A stretch of DNA of 64,000 nucleotides from Paenibacillus thiaminolyticus (GCF_007066085.1 NZ_CP041405.1:4915001-4979000), one strand, 5' to 3'. Numbered from the stretch's first letter, positions 16,210 to 26,392 are shown. Notes: generated by a model not told the origin, from the letters alone. A program made the numbers and translations.

Positions 16210-18384
16210 ATGCCGGGAGCGATCGTGCAGCTCGTCCTATTTTTGGCCGTCACGGGACTCGGCGTCTACGCGTTCGCCAGAGCGGTCATTCACCGGTATA
16301 TGTATGTCAAGCTGGGGCAGCCGGTGGACTGGGACGGGCGCGCGAAGCGCAATTTGCGCGACTTTGCGGTTCAAGTGTTCGGTCAGACGAAGCTGCTCAA
16401 GGACAGGAAGAGCGGTCTGATGCACATTGTCATTTTTTATGGGTTCATTATTTTGCAAGTCGGTGCGCTGGATATTATCTATAAAGGATTGTCCGGCCGC
16501 CCGCTTCCGATTCCGGGCTATGAGGCATTCGTGCTGCTGCAGGAAGTGACGGTGACACTGGTGCTTATCGCCATGGGGTATGCCGCTTACCGCCGGTACG
16601 GCGAGAGGCTGGATCGGTTGAAGCGCGGATGGAAACCCTCCATCGTCGTTTTCTTCATTTTCTCGCTCATGCTGTCGGTCTTGCTGACGATGTCGTTCGA
16701 GCGTCTCTTGGAAGGGAATGACTTCTCGCTCTACGCGCCGATTGCATCTCTCATCGCGATGCCGCTGGCCGGCCTGTCCCAGACCGCTGCAGAGGTGCTG
16801 TACATGGTATGCTGGTGGGCGCATCTGCTTATATTGCTGGCATTTCTCGTTTATGTGCCGCAGAGCAAGCATTTTCATCTGTTATCGGCTCCGGTCAACC
16901 TGCTGCTGCGCCGCACGGATCCCGTCGGCCGCTTACGGAAGCTCGATCTGGAGGATGAAGAAGCGGAATCATTCGGCACAGGCAAAGTGGAGGATTTCAC
17001 CCAAAAGCAGCTGCTCGATCTATACGCTTGCGTCGAATGCGGGCGCTGCACCAACGTCTGTCCGGCCGCGGGAACGGGCAAATGGCTGTCGCCCATGCAC
17101 ATGATCGTCAAGCTGCGCGATCATTTGACAGAGAAGGGAGCGGCCGTCACCTCGCGCTCGCCCTGGATTCCGTCCTTCGTCTTCTCAACGAACGGCACGC
17201 ACGGCATGCGGGCAGACGGATTGGATCTCGGCGAGTGGCAGGGGGAGGGCGTGACCGACATAGGTCCGACGATGCGGGCGCAAGCGGCGTCGTGGCAGAC
17301 GGCGGGAGACCGCCCGCCGGGCGAGCTGGAGCTGATCGGCGACGTCATGTCGGAAGCCGAGATCTGGGCGTGCACGACGTGCCGCAATTGCGAAGACCAG
17401 TGCCCTGTCGGCAATGAGCACGTCGACAAGATAGTCGACATGCGCCGTTATCTCGTGCTGACGCAGGGGAGCATGCCGCATGACGGACAGCGGGCGCTGC
17501 AAAATATCGAGCGCCAGGGCAATCCGTGGGGAATCAGCCGCAGCGACCGGGTCAAATGGGTGCGTGAGGTCGATCCCGAAGGCATGCTGCATGTCCCGAC
17601 CGTGAAGGAGAACCCGGAATTCGACATCCTGCTGTTCGTCGGCTCGATGGGCTCGTACGACAACCGCAGCCGCAAGGTGACGCGATCACTCGTGCGGCTG
17701 ATGAACGAGGCCGGCGTGAACTTCGCCATCCTCGGCAACGAGGAGAAGAACTCGGGCGATACCCCGCGGCGCATGGGCAATGAATTTTTGTTCCAGCAGC
17801 TGTGCGAGGAGAATATCGCCACATTCCAGAAATACAACGTGCGCAAGATCGTTACAGCCTGTCCGCATACCTACAACACGTTGAAAAATGAATATCCCGA
17901 ATTCGGCCTGGAAGCCGAAGTTCTGCATCATAGCGAGCTGCTGGACGAACTGGTTCGCACCGGGAAGCTGGTTCCGCGCCATGAGGTGGAGGAACGCATT
18001 ACGTATCACGATTCCTGCTATCTGGGGCGTTACAATGGCGTCTACGAACAGCCGCGCAACGTATTGCGTGCCATCCGGGGAGTGACGCTGCTGGAGATGG
18101 AGCGCACCCGCGAGAACGGCATGTGCTGCGGGGCCGGCGGCGGCATGATGTGGATGGAGGAGACGGCAGGCAAGCGCGTCAACCTGGCCCGCACGGAGCA
18201 GGCGCTCGCCGCGAAGCCGACCGTCATTTCCTCGGCTTGCCCGTACTGCCTGACGATGATGGAAGACGGCACGAAGCTGCTTGAGGCGGAAGAAGCCGTA
18301 CAGACGCGCGACATCGCCGAAATTTTGGAGTTGGCCGTGTTCGGTTCCGTGAAATCGGACGACAGGCAGCCGGTTTCTGTGTAA
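16210..18384 (+). CDS. fadF: FadF/EtfD-type membrane iron-sulfur oxidoreductase
   Basis: A 724-aa membrane Fe-S protein that is thought to pass electrons from ETF to menaquinone, as for Bacillus FadF and mycobacterial EtfD. The N-terminal 230 residues contain five to six membrane helices (for example AIVQLVLFLAVTGLGVYAF and SIVVFFIFSLMLSVLLTM). Two 4Fe-4S motifs follow, CVECGRCTNVCP and CTTCRNCEDQCP. Two cysteine-rich CCG-type modules complete it (ACPHTYN, YHDSCYLGRYN, MCCGAGGGMM, SACPYCLTMM). ATG 16210 lies 9 bases after ggaaaggag; ATGs at 16168 and 16201 are alternatives. It is divergent from fadR across the FadR box. Confidence 0.93.
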   Translation: MPGAIVQLVLFLAVTGLGVYAFARAVIHRYMYVKLGQPVDWDGRAKRNLRDFAVQVFGQTKLLKDRKSGLMHIVIFYGFIILQVGALDIIYKGLSGRPLPIPGYEAFVLLQEVTVTLVLIAMGYAAYRRYGERLDRLKRGWKPSIVVFFIFSLMLSVLLTMSFERLLEGNDFSLYAPIASLIAMPLAGLSQTAAEVLYMVCWWAHLLILLAFLVYVPQSKHFHLLSAPVNLLLRRTDPVGRLRKLDLEDEEAESFGTGKVEDFTQKQLLDLYACVECGRCTNVCPAAGTGKWLSPMHMIVKLRDHLTEKGAAVTSRSPWIPSFVFSTNGTHGMRADGLDLGEWQGEGVTDIGPTMRAQAASWQTAGDRPPGELELIGDVMSEAEIWACTTCRNCEDQCPVGNEHVDKIVDMRRYLVLTQGSMPHDGQRALQNIERQGNPWGISRSDRVKWVREVDPEGMLHVPTVKENPEFDILLFVGSMGSYDNRSRKVTRSLVRLMNEAGVNFAILGNEEKNSGDTPRRMGNEFLFQQLCEENIATFQKYNVRKIVTACPHTYNTLKNEYPEFGLEAEVLHHSELLDELVRTGKLVPRHEVEERITYHDSCYLGRYNGVYEQPRNVLRAIRGVTLLEMERTRENGMCCGAGGGMMWMEETAGKRVNLARTEQALAAKPTVISSACPYCLTMMEDGTKLLEAEEAVQTRDIAEILELAVFGSVKSDDRQPVSV

Positions 18385-18683
18385 AGGGATGACACAACGC
18401 ATCTTTTTATGATTAAAATAAATTCATGGGAATTAGTGGAAAGTCATTGAAAGCTAGCAAACAACCTCTTCTTATGTAATCACACAAAACGACCTCTAAG
18501 ATTCAACACCGCCAATAATTATCGCCAACCAAGACCTACCTAATATAACCATTCATCTATGCGTCAACATCATGCATACCCAAGAACCTGCTTCAGCAGG
18601 GGCATCCAGAGAAGCCAACCGCATATCAACGTTGTTCTCATCATGTGAAAACAGACCATTTCAATTTGGGAGGGATCTCGCAT
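18385..18683 (+). other. Intergenic region fadF-fadN
   Basis: A 299-base gap, more AT-rich than its flanks. It includes aacaacctct, an end-like fragment of the GTTCAAAAAG repeat family. I found no convincing FadR box or promoter with canonical spacing, and no ORF with a ribosome site. The fadN site gggaggg is at its 3' end. Confidence 0.4.
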
Positions 18684-21080
18684 ATGGTTCAACCGATTCA
18701 ACGCGCCGCCGTCATCGGCTCCGGCGTCATGGGAGCGGCCATCGCCGCCCACTTGGCAGGCGCGGGCATTCACTGTCTCTTGCTTGACCTCGTGCCAGCC
18801 CAGCTCACCGAAGCAGAGGCGAAGAAGGGGCTCACGCTCGAGCATCCCGCTGTACGCAACCGTCTGGCCGTTGACGCCATCGCACGCTTGAAGAAGACGA
18901 AGCCGGCGCCGCTGTACAGCGAGGCATTCGCAGCACGGATTACGCCGGGCAATCTGGAGGACGATCTGTCGAAGCTGTCCAGCGTCGATTGGATTATCGA
19001 GGTTGTAGTCGAACGGCTCGATGTCAAGCGCGAACTGCTCGGACGCATCGAAAAAGTATGGAAGCCAGGCACCATCGTGTCGTCGAACACCTCAGGCATA
19101 TCCATCAATGACATGGTTGCTTCCTGCGGCGCGGAATTCAAGCGGCATTTTTTAGGCACTCATTTCTTCAATCCGCCACGTTATATGAAGCTGCTTGAGA
19201 TTATTCCGGGAGAGACGACCGATCCGGAGATCGTGTCCTACATGCACGGGTTCTGCGAGCGCCGGCTGGGCAAAGGTGTCGTAGTGGCCAAAGACACGCC
19301 GAACTTCATTGCGAACCGCATCGGCACCTACGGCTTACTCGTGACGCTGCGCAACATGCTGGAAGTCGGATACACCGTGGAGGAAGTCGACGCCGTCACC
19401 GGGCCGGCCTTGGGGCGGCCGAAGAGCGCCACCTTCCGCACGCTCGATCTGGTCGGGCTTGATACGTTCGTGCATGTGGCTGCCAATGTGCATGGACAGA
19501 CGGCGGCGACGGCGGAGAAGGATGTGTTCAGCGCTCCTGATGTGCTGGGCAGCATGGTGGACCGGGGCTGGATTGGCGAGAAGCAGGGCCAGGGCTTCTA
19601 TAAGAAAGTGAAGACGGATTCCGGAACGCAGATCCAGGCGCTCCGCTTCGACACGATGGAATACGAGCCGGTGCGCAAAGTATCTTCCGCTTCGCTCGAA
19701 GCGGCCAAGTCCGTCAAGGGAGCCGGCAACAAAATCAAAGCCCTGCTCGGCACGAAGGATCGTTATTCCGAGCTTGGGTGGAATACGCTCAAGCCGGTGC
19801 TGCTCTATGCGGCGCACAAGCTGGGCGAAATCGCCGATTCGATCGCCGACATCGACAACGCGATGAAGTGGGGCTTCAACTGGGAGCTCGGCCCGTTCGA
19901 GGTATGGGACGCGATTGGCTTGGCAGCGGCTGCCGAACGGATGGAGGCCGAGGGCGACGTGCTGCCGGACTGGGTCCGCGCCTGGATAGACGCGGGGCAT
20001 ACCAGCTTCTATGAGCAGCGGAACGACCAAAGATTTTACGCCCATGGCGGGGCGTGGAGCGAGCTGGAGACGCCGGCGGAGCATATTTCGCTGCAGCGGC
20101 TCAAGCAGCAGAACAAGGTCGTGCTGTCCAACACGGGCGCGAGCCTGATCGATATCGGCGACGGGGTCGCATGCCTGGAATTCCATTCGCCGAACAACGC
20201 TATCGGGGCGGATATCCTGACGATGATTCAGCAGAGCGTGGAGGAAGTGCGCCGCAATTACCGCGGGCTCGTCATCGCGAACGAAGGGCGCCACTTCTGC
20301 GTCGGCGCGAATGTGATGCTGCTTCTGATGGAGGCCCAGGAAGAGGAATGGGATGAGATTGATCTCATCATCCGCCAGTTCCAGAATACGATGCTGACGC
20401 TGAAAAGACTGGAAAAACCGGTCGTGGCGGCACCGCATCAGATGACGCTCGGCGGAGGCGTGGAGGCGTGCCTGCCGGCCGACAAAATCATTTTCTCGGC
20501 GGAGACGTACTTCGGTCTGGTCGAGACGGGGGTCGGCCTCATTCCGGCGGGCGGAGGCTGCAAGGAGATGGCGCTGCGATCCAGCCGGATGGCGGGCAGC
20601 ACGGACGCGGACCTGCAGTCGTTCGTGAACAGCTATTTCGAGACGATCGCGATGGCGAAGGTCTCGACAAGCGGCCATGATACGAAGCGGCTCGGGTATA
20701 TGGGACCGCAAGATTCGGTCATTATCAATCAAGACCGCCGCGTCTACGAGGCGAAGATGGCGGTGCTGGAAATGGATCGCGTCGGATATGAGCCGCAGGA
20801 AGAGGAGCGCATCCGCGTCGTCGGCGAACCGGGCAAGGCGGTGATGCAGCTTGGCGCCTATACGATGCAGCTTGGCAACTACATCTCGGATCATGATCGG
20901 CTGATTGCCAACAAGCTGGCCCATGTGCTGGCGGGGGGCAACGTGCCGGCGAACAGCCTGGTCAGCGAGCAGTATATGCTCGATCTGGAGCGCGAAGCCT
21001 TCCTGAGCCTGTGCGGCGAGCCGAAGACGCAGGCGCGGATGCAGCATATGCTCGCCAAGGGCAAGCCGCTGCGCAATTAA
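18684..21080 (+). CDS. fadN: FadN-type 3-hydroxyacyl-CoA dehydrogenase/enoyl-CoA hydratase
   Basis: A 798-aa bifunctional beta-oxidation enzyme with the dehydrogenase module first, as in Bacillus FadN. The N-terminal Rossmann loop is AAVIGSGVMGAAIAAHLA; NTSGISIN and GTHFFNPPRYMKLLEIIPG carry the dehydrogenase catalytic residues. The crotonase domain is C-terminal to about residue 470 (GRHFCVGANVMLL, LGGGVEACLPADK, VETGVGLIPAGGGCKE). ATG 18684 follows gggagggatctcgcat and gives MVQPIQRAAVIG; the in-frame ATG at 18645 has no good site. It begins a fadN-fadA-fadE block. Confidence 0.95.
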   Translation: MVQPIQRAAVIGSGVMGAAIAAHLAGAGIHCLLLDLVPAQLTEAEAKKGLTLEHPAVRNRLAVDAIARLKKTKPAPLYSEAFAARITPGNLEDDLSKLSSVDWIIEVVVERLDVKRELLGRIEKVWKPGTIVSSNTSGISINDMVASCGAEFKRHFLGTHFFNPPRYMKLLEIIPGETTDPEIVSYMHGFCERRLGKGVVVAKDTPNFIANRIGTYGLLVTLRNMLEVGYTVEEVDAVTGPALGRPKSATFRTLDLVGLDTFVHVAANVHGQTAATAEKDVFSAPDVLGSMVDRGWIGEKQGQGFYKKVKTDSGTQIQALRFDTMEYEPVRKVSSASLEAAKSVKGAGNKIKALLGTKDRYSELGWNTLKPVLLYAAHKLGEIADSIADIDNAMKWGFNWELGPFEVWDAIGLAAAAERMEAEGDVLPDWVRAWIDAGHTSFYEQRNDQRFYAHGGAWSELETPAEHISLQRLKQQNKVVLSNTGASLIDIGDGVACLEFHSPNNAIGADILTMIQQSVEEVRRNYRGLVIANEGRHFCVGANVMLLLMEAQEEEWDEIDLIIRQFQNTMLTLKRLEKPVVAAPHQMTLGGGVEACLPADKIIFSAETYFGLVETGVGLIPAGGGCKEMALRSSRMAGSTDADLQSFVNSYFETIAMAKVSTSGHDTKRLGYMGPQDSVIINQDRRVYEAKMAVLEMDRVGYEPQEEERIRVVGEPGKAVMQLGAYTMQLGNYISDHDRLIANKLAHVLAGGNVPANSLVSEQYMLDLEREAFLSLCGEPKTQARMQHMLAKGKPLRN

Positions 21081-21115
21081 TGTCCTTCTACACTATGAAA
21101 TGAGGGGAGATCGCA

Positions 21116-22297
21116 ATGAAAGAGGCAGTCATTGTATCGATGGCGCGCACGCCGGTCGGCAGAGCCAAGAAGGGGAGCCTCGCGCAGACGCGCGCCGAGG
21201 ACCTGGGCCGCATCGTATTGGAAGAGGCTGTCCGGCGCGCGCCGGGCTTGAATAAGTCGGACGTCGAGGACGTCATCCTCGGCTGCGCCATGCCGGAAGG
21301 CGAGCAAGGATTGAATATGGCGCGCATCATCTCGCTGTATGCCGGTTATCCGGATACGGTGCCGGCTGTGACGATTAACCGGTTCTGCGCCTCGGGCCTG
21401 CAGTCGATCGCGTTCGCGGCGGAACGAATAATGGCAGGGGGCGCGGAGACGATCATCGCCGGCGGCGTGGAAAGCATGAGCGCGGTGCCGATGACCGGGT
21501 TCAAGCTGGCCCCGCACCCGAAGATGGTGTCTGATATGCCGGAGGTCTACATGGGCATGGGATATACGGCGGAAAATGTGGCGAAGCGGTTCGGCATCAG
21601 CCGCGAAGAGCAGGATCGCTTCGCGGCGGACAGCCACCGCAAGGCGGCGGCCGCTATCGCCGCAGGGAAATTCCGCGACGAGATCGTGCCTGTAGCCACC
21701 GTGCAGAAAGGGGCTGGCAGCGACGGGCGTCCGTGGGAGAAGGAGATCTCCTTCGACATGGACGAATGCGTCCGCCCGGATACGACGGAGGAGGTGCTCG
21801 CCAAGCTGAGGCCGGCATTCGCTCTCGGAGGCAGCGTCACGGCGGGCAACAGCTCGCCGATGAACGACGGGGCGGCGGCCTGCGTGCTGATGAGCGCGGA
21901 GCGGGCCCAGGAGCTCGGGCTGAAGCCTCTCGCGGCGTTCCGCAGCTTCGCGCTGGCCGGCGTGGCGCCCGACATTATGGGCGTCGGGCCTGTCGAAGCG
22001 ATTCCGAAGGCGCTGCGCAAAGCCGGCATTACGCTGGATCAGGTTGATCTGATCGAGCTGAATGAAGCGTTCGCCTCGCAATGCTTGCAGATTATCCGCC
22101 AACTGGAGCTGGATGAGAGCAAGGTCAACGTGAACGGCGGCGCGATTGCGCTCGGCCATCCGCTCGGCTGCACGGGCTCGAAGCTGACGGCGACGCTGGT
22201 CCATGAGCTGCGCCGCCGGGGCGGCGGTTATGGCGTCGTCTCGATGTGTATCGGCGGCGGGATGGGGGCCGCTGGCGTGTTTGAAGTCTTTGCCTAA
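21116..22297 (+). CDS. fadA: FadA, acetyl-CoA C-acyltransferase
   Basis: A 393-aa 3-ketoacyl-CoA thiolase that performs the last beta-oxidation step. The acyl-accepting Cys lies in [18 protein letters not shown], the catalytic His in [17 protein letters not shown], and the second Cys in [18 protein letters not shown] 21116 follows gaggggagatcgca. It is 35 bases downstream of fadN, in the FadNAE order known from Bacillus. It shares the fold of the paaJ product, but its sequence groups with fatty-acid thiolases ([16 protein letters not shown]). Confidence 0.95.
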   Translation: MKEAVIVSMARTPVGRAKKGSLAQTRAEDLGRIVLEEAVRRAPGLNKSDVEDVILGCAMPEGEQGLNMARIISLYAGYPDTVPAVTINRFCASGLQSIAFAAERIMAGGAETIIAGGVESMSAVPMTGFKLAPHPKMVSDMPEVYMGMGYTAENVAKRFGISREEQDRFAADSHRKAAAAIAAGKFRDEIVPVATVQKGAGSDGRPWEKEISFDMDECVRPDTTEEVLAKLRPAFALGGSVTAGNSSPMNDGAAACVLMSAERAQELGLKPLAAFRSFALAGVAPDIMGVGPVEAIPKALRKAGITLDQVDLIELNEAFASQCLQIIRQLELDESKVNVNGGAIALGHPLGCTGSKLTATLVHELRRRGGGYGVVSMCIGGGMGAAGVFEVFA

Positions 22298-22305
22298 ATC
22301 CCGGA

Positions 22306-22375
22306 AGAGGTTGTTCAAAAAGGCCGCTTCGAGTTCCTGCAACCTTCTCGGTGCTGAAAACCGGCCTTTTTGAAC
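22306..22375 (+). repeat. GTTCAAAAAG intergenic repeat, copy A (large hairpin)
   Basis: An element starting agaggttgttcaaaaaggcc and ending ggcctttttgaac. The 13-base arms at 22313-22325 and 22363-22375 are perfect inverted repeats (gttcaaaaaggcc). It lies between fadA and fadE and shares blocks with 15341-15411. It may reduce read-through or mark RNA processing, but there is no typical terminator T run beyond the stem's own Ts. Confidence 0.7.
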
Positions 22376-22404
22376 TCACATTAAAATGAGAAAGGAAGAT
22401 AACG

Positions 22405-24189
22405 ATGACTGTGTTGGATCAGAAAATCAAAGGCGGGAGCTTTGTCATTGATGATATCGCGCCGGATGCAATCGTTACGCCGGAAGATTTCACCGAAGAG
22501 CAGCGCATGATGATGGATACCACTCGCGATTATGTGGAAGGAGAGGTGCTGCCGAACGACGAAGCGATCGAGAAGCTGGACTATGATCTGACGGTGAAGC
22601 TGATGCGCAAGGCCGGCGAGCTCGGCTTGCTCGGCGCCGACATCCCGGAAGAATACGGCGGCCTGGGGCTCGACAAGGTCAGCTCCACGCTGATCGGCGA
22701 GACGCTGACGAAGGCATCGGCCTTCGCGCTCTCCATCGGCGCGCATGTCGGCATCGGCACGCTGCCGATCGTGTTCTTCGGCACGCCGGAGCAGAAGAGT
22801 AAATATTTGCCTGATCTCGCGACAGGGGCCAAAATCGCCGCTTACTGCCTGACCGAACCGTCATCCGGCTCGGATGCGCTGAGCGCCAAGACGACGGCGA
22901 AGCTGTCGGAGGACGGCAGCCACTATGTGCTCAATGGCTCCAAAATCTTCATCACGAACGCAGGCTTCGCCGACATCTTCATCGTGTATGCGAAGGTGGA
23001 TGGCAAGGACTTCACCGCCTTCATCGTGGAAAAAGGCATGGAGGGCTTTACGCTCGGACCGGAAGAGAAGAAGATGGGGATCAAAGGCTCTTCCACCTGC
23101 CCGCTCTTTTTCGAGGACGTCAAGGTTCCGGTGGAGAATGTGCTCGGCGAGATCGGCCGCGGCCACATCATCGCGTTCAATATTTTGAACATCGGCCGCT
23201 TCAAGCTGGGAGCGGGTTGTCTCGGCGCATCGAAGGAAGCGATCGAGCTGAGCGTGAAATACGCGAGCGAGCGCAAGCAGTTCGGCAAGGCGCTCACGAC
23301 CTTCCCGCTTATCGGCAATAAGCTGGCGGATATGAACATTGCCACCTATGTGACGGAATCGATGGTATACCGCACGTCCGGCTTGGTGGATTCTGCACTC
23401 AAGGATATCGATTATATGCAGCCGGATTCGGGCCAACTGATGGCCAAAGCGATTGCCGAGTACGCGCTGGAATGCTCGATTAACAAAGTGTTCGCGTCCG
23501 AGGCGCTTGATTTCGTCGCGGATGAAGGCGTGCAAATTCACGGCGGCTACGGCTTCACGCAAGAATATAAAATCGAACGCATTTACCGCGACTCGCGCAT
23601 CAACCGCATTTTTGAAGGCACGAACGAGATCAATCGCCTGCTTATTCCGGGCATGCTGCTCAAAAAGGCGGCCAAAGGCGAGCTTCCGCTTATGCAAAAG
23701 GCGCAGGCGCTGCAAGCCGAGCTGATGTCGATCGTCGCTATGCCGGATTCGGGCGAAGCGATGGCCCTGGAAGGACATCTGGTCTCGATGTCGAAAAAGG
23801 TATTTCTCATGGCCGGTGGTCTGGCAGCGCAAAAATACGGCACGTCGCTTGAGCAGCAGCAGGAAATCTTAAGCAACCTCGCCGATCTGATGATCCTCGT
23901 CTATGCGATGGAGAGCGCCCTGCTGCGCACGCGCAAGCTGATCGCGAAGAGCGGCGAGGAGAAGGCGAAGCTCGCCATGCAGATGACGTCCGTCTATGTG
24001 CATGAGACGCTTGCCGATATCGAGCGCATCGCCAAGAGTACGCTGGCGGCGATGGAATCCGGCGACATGCTGCGGACGCAGCTGTCGATTCTGAAAAAAC
24101 TGACGAAAAGTTCACCGATCGACGCCATCAGCATCAAGCGTGAAATCGCGGCACGTGTCATTCAAGCGGAAAAATACGCGGTCTCGTAA
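22405..24189 (+). CDS. fadE: FadE, acyl-CoA dehydrogenase
   Basis: A 594-aa acyl-CoA dehydrogenase with the long C-terminal extension of the Bacillus FadE type. It introduces the alpha-beta double bond and reduces ETF. FAD and substrate motifs are AAYCLTEPSSGSDALS, NGSKIFITNAGFAD, GYGFTQEYKIERIYRDSRI and the catalytic-Glu segment FEGTNEINRLL. Residues after about 410 form the extra helical domain (SLEQQQEILSNLADLMI, LRTQLSILKKL). ATG 22405 follows gagaaaggaag. The repeat upstream is transcribed as part of the fadA-fadE gap. Confidence 0.96.
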   Translation: MTVLDQKIKGGSFVIDDIAPDAIVTPEDFTEEQRMMMDTTRDYVEGEVLPNDEAIEKLDYDLTVKLMRKAGELGLLGADIPEEYGGLGLDKVSSTLIGETLTKASAFALSIGAHVGIGTLPIVFFGTPEQKSKYLPDLATGAKIAAYCLTEPSSGSDALSAKTTAKLSEDGSHYVLNGSKIFITNAGFADIFIVYAKVDGKDFTAFIVEKGMEGFTLGPEEKKMGIKGSSTCPLFFEDVKVPVENVLGEIGRGHIIAFNILNIGRFKLGAGCLGASKEAIELSVKYASERKQFGKALTTFPLIGNKLADMNIATYVTESMVYRTSGLVDSALKDIDYMQPDSGQLMAKAIAEYALECSINKVFASEALDFVADEGVQIHGGYGFTQEYKIERIYRDSRINRIFEGTNEINRLLIPGMLLKKAAKGELPLMQKAQALQAELMSIVAMPDSGEAMALEGHLVSMSKKVFLMAGGLAAQKYGTSLEQQQEILSNLADLMILVYAMESALLRTRKLIAKSGEEKAKLAMQMTSVYVHETLADIERIAKSTLAAMESGDMLRTQLSILKKLTKSSPIDAISIKREIAARVIQAEKYAVS

Positions 24190-24227
24190 TACGCGGGCAT
24201 TCCCCCGCGAGGAAGGGATGGTTAGGT

Positions 24228-25907
24228 ATGCCATTGGAGAAGCCATGGCTCCGTCATTACCCGCAGGAAATTGACCCGACGTATCAGTACCCGCGACATA
24301 ACGTCGCTCAATTTTTAATCGATGCGGCGCGGGATTATCCCGATCGTCCCGCGCTCGAATTCATGGGTAAGCAGCTGCGGTATGAACGGCTGCTGGAGGA
24401 GAGCTGCCGCTTCGCCAATGCGCTTGCGCGCCTTGGCGTCGGCCGCGGGGAGCGGGTGGCGATAATGCTGCCCAACTGCCCGCAGACCGTCATCGCCTAT
24501 TACGGCACGCTGATGGCCGGCTGCATTGCCGTGCTCACCAATCCGCTCTACAAGGAGCGCGAGGTGGAGCTGCAGCTGGCCGATTCCGGCGCCGCGGCGA
24601 TCGTGACGCTTGACGCCCTGTATCCGCGGGTGCGCGCCGTAATGGCGCGTACCCAGCTGCGTCATGTCATCGTGACGTCCATCAAGGATTACTTGCCGTT
24701 TCCGAAAAATATGCTCTACCCGATCAAAGCGAAACGGAGCGGCCATGCGGTCGAGGTGGAGTACGGCGAACAGGTCCATGCCTTCGCTTCCCTGCTGAAA
24801 AGCGTTCCGCCCTGGTTCAACTGTGTCGAGGTCGACCCGGAGCAAGACCTGGCACTGCTGCAGTATACTGGAGGAACCACGAGCACACCCAAGGGCGTGA
24901 TGCTGACTCACGGCAACTTGGTTGCCAATACGATACAATCGGGCGCCTGGTTCTATAAGGTGAAGCGGGGGGAAGAGATTTTTTTGGGAGCGCTTCCTTT
25001 TTTCCATGTGTTCGGCATGACCGTATTGATGAATCTATGCACGCTCTGCCGGGGAATGAACGTGCTCGTGCCGAAGTTCGAGCCTGCCGAGGTGCTGCGC
25101 ATCATCCATCGGCTGCGACCGACGGTGTTCCCGGGAGCGCCGACGATGTACATTGGGCTCATCAATCATCCCGATCTGTACAAATATGATCTGTCTTCCA
25201 TCCGTACGTGCATCAGCGGCGCCTCTTCGCTGCCGCTTGACGTGCAGGAGAGATTCGAGGAGCTGACGGGCTGCGTGCTCATCGAAGGCTACGGCTTGAC
25301 CGAAGCTTCGCCGATTACGCATGCGAATCTGTTGTGGGGCAAGCGCAAGCACGGCTCCATCGGCATTCCGTTCCCAGATACGGAGGCGAGGATCGTGGAC
25401 GCGGAATCGGGAGAAGAGGTGGCCGAGGGCGAGGTCGGAGAGCTTGTTGTCCGCGGCCCGCAAGTGATGAAGGGATATTGGAACAGGCCGGAAGAGACGA
25501 TGAAGGCGCTTCGGGACGGCTGGCTGTTCACCGGCGACTTGGGGCGGCAGGACGAGGACGGTTTTTTCTCGATTGTCGATCGGAAAAAAGATCTGATCAT
25601 TGCTGGCGGCTTCAACATTTATCCGCGCGAGGTGGAAGAGGTCCTATTCGAGCATCCGAACGTGCAGGAAGCGGTCGTGGTCGGCATGCCCGACGCGTAC
25701 CGCGGGGAGACGGTCAAGGCTTATATCGTGCCGCGCGCCGGAAGCACGCCGACGGCTGAAGAGCTCAATGTCTGGTGCCGCGAGCGCCTCGCTTCCTTCA
25801 AGGTGCCGCGCCAATACGAATTCCGCAGTGAGCTGCCGAAGACGATTGCCGGCAAGGTGCTGCGCCGCAAGCTGCTTGAGGAAGAAGAGCTGCTGCTGAA
25901 ACGGTAA
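24228..25907 (+). CDS. lcfA: Long-chain fatty-acid-CoA ligase (LcfA/FadD-like)
   Basis: A 559-aa AMP-forming acyl-CoA synthetase. The P-loop-like motif LLQYTGGTTSTPKGVMLTHGN (about 211-231), the core GYGLTEASPIT, and the hinge motif DGWLFTGDLGRQDEDGFFSIVDRKKD are all present, with the catalytic Lys in TIAGKVLRRKLL. It supplies acyl-CoA to FadE and to the FadR sensor. ATG 24228 lies 38 bases after fadE with a gaggaaggg site. Length and motif spacing match the Bacillus LcfA group. Confidence 0.94.
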   Translation: MPLEKPWLRHYPQEIDPTYQYPRHNVAQFLIDAARDYPDRPALEFMGKQLRYERLLEESCRFANALARLGVGRGERVAIMLPNCPQTVIAYYGTLMAGCIAVLTNPLYKEREVELQLADSGAAAIVTLDALYPRVRAVMARTQLRHVIVTSIKDYLPFPKNMLYPIKAKRSGHAVEVEYGEQVHAFASLLKSVPPWFNCVEVDPEQDLALLQYTGGTTSTPKGVMLTHGNLVANTIQSGAWFYKVKRGEEIFLGALPFFHVFGMTVLMNLCTLCRGMNVLVPKFEPAEVLRIIHRLRPTVFPGAPTMYIGLINHPDLYKYDLSSIRTCISGASSLPLDVQERFEELTGCVLIEGYGLTEASPITHANLLWGKRKHGSIGIPFPDTEARIVDAESGEEVAEGEVGELVVRGPQVMKGYWNRPEETMKALRDGWLFTGDLGRQDEDGFFSIVDRKKDLIIAGGFNIYPREVEEVLFEHPNVQEAVVVGMPDAYRGETVKAYIVPRAGSTPTAEELNVWCRERLASFKVPRQYEFRSELPKTIAGKVLRRKLLEEEELLLKR

Positions 25908-25963
25908 ATGCCGGCCGGCCGCCGCAGCGGCAATGAACGAAGGAACGGCGGAGGTGAGAAAAA

Positions 25964-26392
25964 ATGAAGCGACAATCGGCAACCCCCGCGTCCATTGGCG
26001 GCGTGCCGCTTGAACAGCTGTTCGAGCAAGTACGGGGCACCTTCTGGGAATATCTCGGGTGCGAGGTGGTCACGGCCGAGCCCGGCAAGGTCGTCCTGAA
26101 GCTGGATGCCGGGCGGCATCATATGAATGCCATCAACATCGTGCATGGCGGCGTGGTATCCTCCCTGCTAGACAACGCCATGGGCTTGGCCACGATGCTG
26201 GCTCGTCCCGGGGAGAATACGGTGACTTCGAACTTGAACGTTCACTTCGTTGCCCCCCTGCATGCGGGCGAGCTTCGTGTCACGGCGGACATTGTGCATG
26301 AGACGCGCCGGTCGATTACATGCACCGGGCAAGTATTCGGCGCTGACGGCAAGCTTGGTTCTCTCGCGACGGCGACGTTCCGCGTCATTTGA
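25964..26392 (+). CDS. PaaI-family hotdog thioesterase (YbgC/ComA type)
   Basis: A 142-aa hotdog thioesterase with the signature HHMNAINIVHGGVVSSLLDNAMGLA (about 46-70), including the catalytic-type Asp in LLDNAMG, and VTSNLNVHFVAPLHAGELRV. It probably releases CoA from accumulated acyl-CoA, the usual role for such genes at the end of fad clusters. ATG 25964 follows ggcggaggtgag. It is 56 bases after the acyl-CoA ligase and followed by a hairpin terminator. The exact substrate is unknown. Confidence 0.85.
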   Translation: MKRQSATPASIGGVPLEQLFEQVRGTFWEYLGCEVVTAEPGKVVLKLDAGRHHMNAINIVHGGVVSSLLDNAMGLATMLARPGENTVTSNLNVHFVAPLHAGELRVTADIVHETRRSITCTGQVFGADGKLGSLATATFRVI

